Shown piece by piece: positions 5,377 to 5,445 of a DNA stretch of 5,445 nt. This DNA comes from an uncultured Lachnospiraceae bacterium (GTDB lineage: Bacteria > Bacillota > Clostridia > Lachnospirales > Lachnospiraceae). The first letter of the stretch is position 1. The number at the start of each line of letters is the position of its first letter. The notes under the pieces were generated by a model that saw only the letters and a list, made by a program, of their open reading frames with translations, was not told the origin of the DNA and did not search any database. The stretch is taken from NCBI GenBank assembly GCA_902803355.1, contig CADCPP010000045.1, positions 1 through 5,445 of the forward strand, written 5' to 3'. The position numbers and the translations under genes are program-made.

Positions 5377-5445
5377 TCAGTTTGCCCTCGGGAGCACGCC
5401 GGGGACCGAAAGCCTGTTAACCCGTGCTTCCACCCCAGACGGGAA
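5377..5445 (-). CDS. Possible C-terminus of a convergent gene, cut by window edge
   Basis: Read on the minus strand from the right edge, one frame is open for 22 codons and ends at TGA (5379-5377); the residues include PSGVEARVNRLSVPG and end in LPRAN. The stop lies 17 bases from the terminator, which works in both directions, so a convergent gene is plausible. I recognise no family. A second minus frame is also open here, and 69 bases are too few to prove coding. Confidence 0.3.
   Translation of the reverse strand, partial: FPSGVEARVNRLSVPGVLPRAN

Overview
The window is a gene-dense bacterial segment, roughly 55-60% GC by eye, with all recognisable genes on the + strand. A GC-rich Clostridia-type Firmicute (Lachnospiraceae or Oscillospiraceae-like) is the best guess. 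The reasons are strong AAGGAGG-type ribosome binding sites, a candidate CcpA cre box, short intergenic gaps, Rho-independent terminators, and the combination of a Tex protein with a DUF1796-type putative cysteine peptidase. This placement is inference from style; no rRNA or other marker gene is present.

Layout. (1) Bases 1-1669 hold the 3' three-quarters of a tex gene: YqgF/RNase H-like core, helix-hairpin-helix and C-terminal S1 domain. The N-terminus lies off the left edge. (2) Bases 1718-2482 (alternative starts at 1703 and 1733) encode a DUF1796-like putative papain-like cysteine peptidase with a very basic C-terminal tail. It lies 48 bases after tex, probably in the same transcript. (3) Bases 2483-2615 are a compact control region. 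It contains a 13/14 match to the cre consensus, A-tracts, a TTGACT -35 box, a 10-bp palindrome in the promoter spacer, and a 14-bp interrupted hairpin followed by a T-rich run. The left arm of the hairpin overlaps the candidate -10 box. (4) Bases 2616-3851 encode a dicarboxylate/amino-acid:cation symporter of the GltP/SstT superfamily with altered substrate- and ion-site residues. (5) Bases 3868-5292 encode a two-domain protein: a degenerate prephenate-dehydratase-like domain fused to a TyrA prephenate/arogenate dehydrogenase domain. (6) A strong, probably bidirectional terminator at 5324-5360 ends this unit. The last bases may hold the C-terminus of a convergent minus-strand gene.

How the genes fit together. 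The symporter and the PDT-like/TyrA fusion are 16 bases apart and share one promoter region and one terminator, so they look like a two-gene operon that joins uptake or efflux of a small amino acid or acid with a step of tyrosine synthesis. The transporter lacks the arginine that recognises acidic side chains but keeps the aspartate that binds the alpha-amino group. The fused PDT-like domain has lost the hallmark catalytic motifs but keeps the fold signature. One reading is a sensor-coupled TyrA co-expressed with a transporter for a neutral, perhaps aromatic, amino acid. That reading is inference and the most interesting hypothesis here. No CRISPR array, tRNA, rRNA, insertion sequence or phage gene was seen, and no gene-free stretch exceeds about 155 bases.
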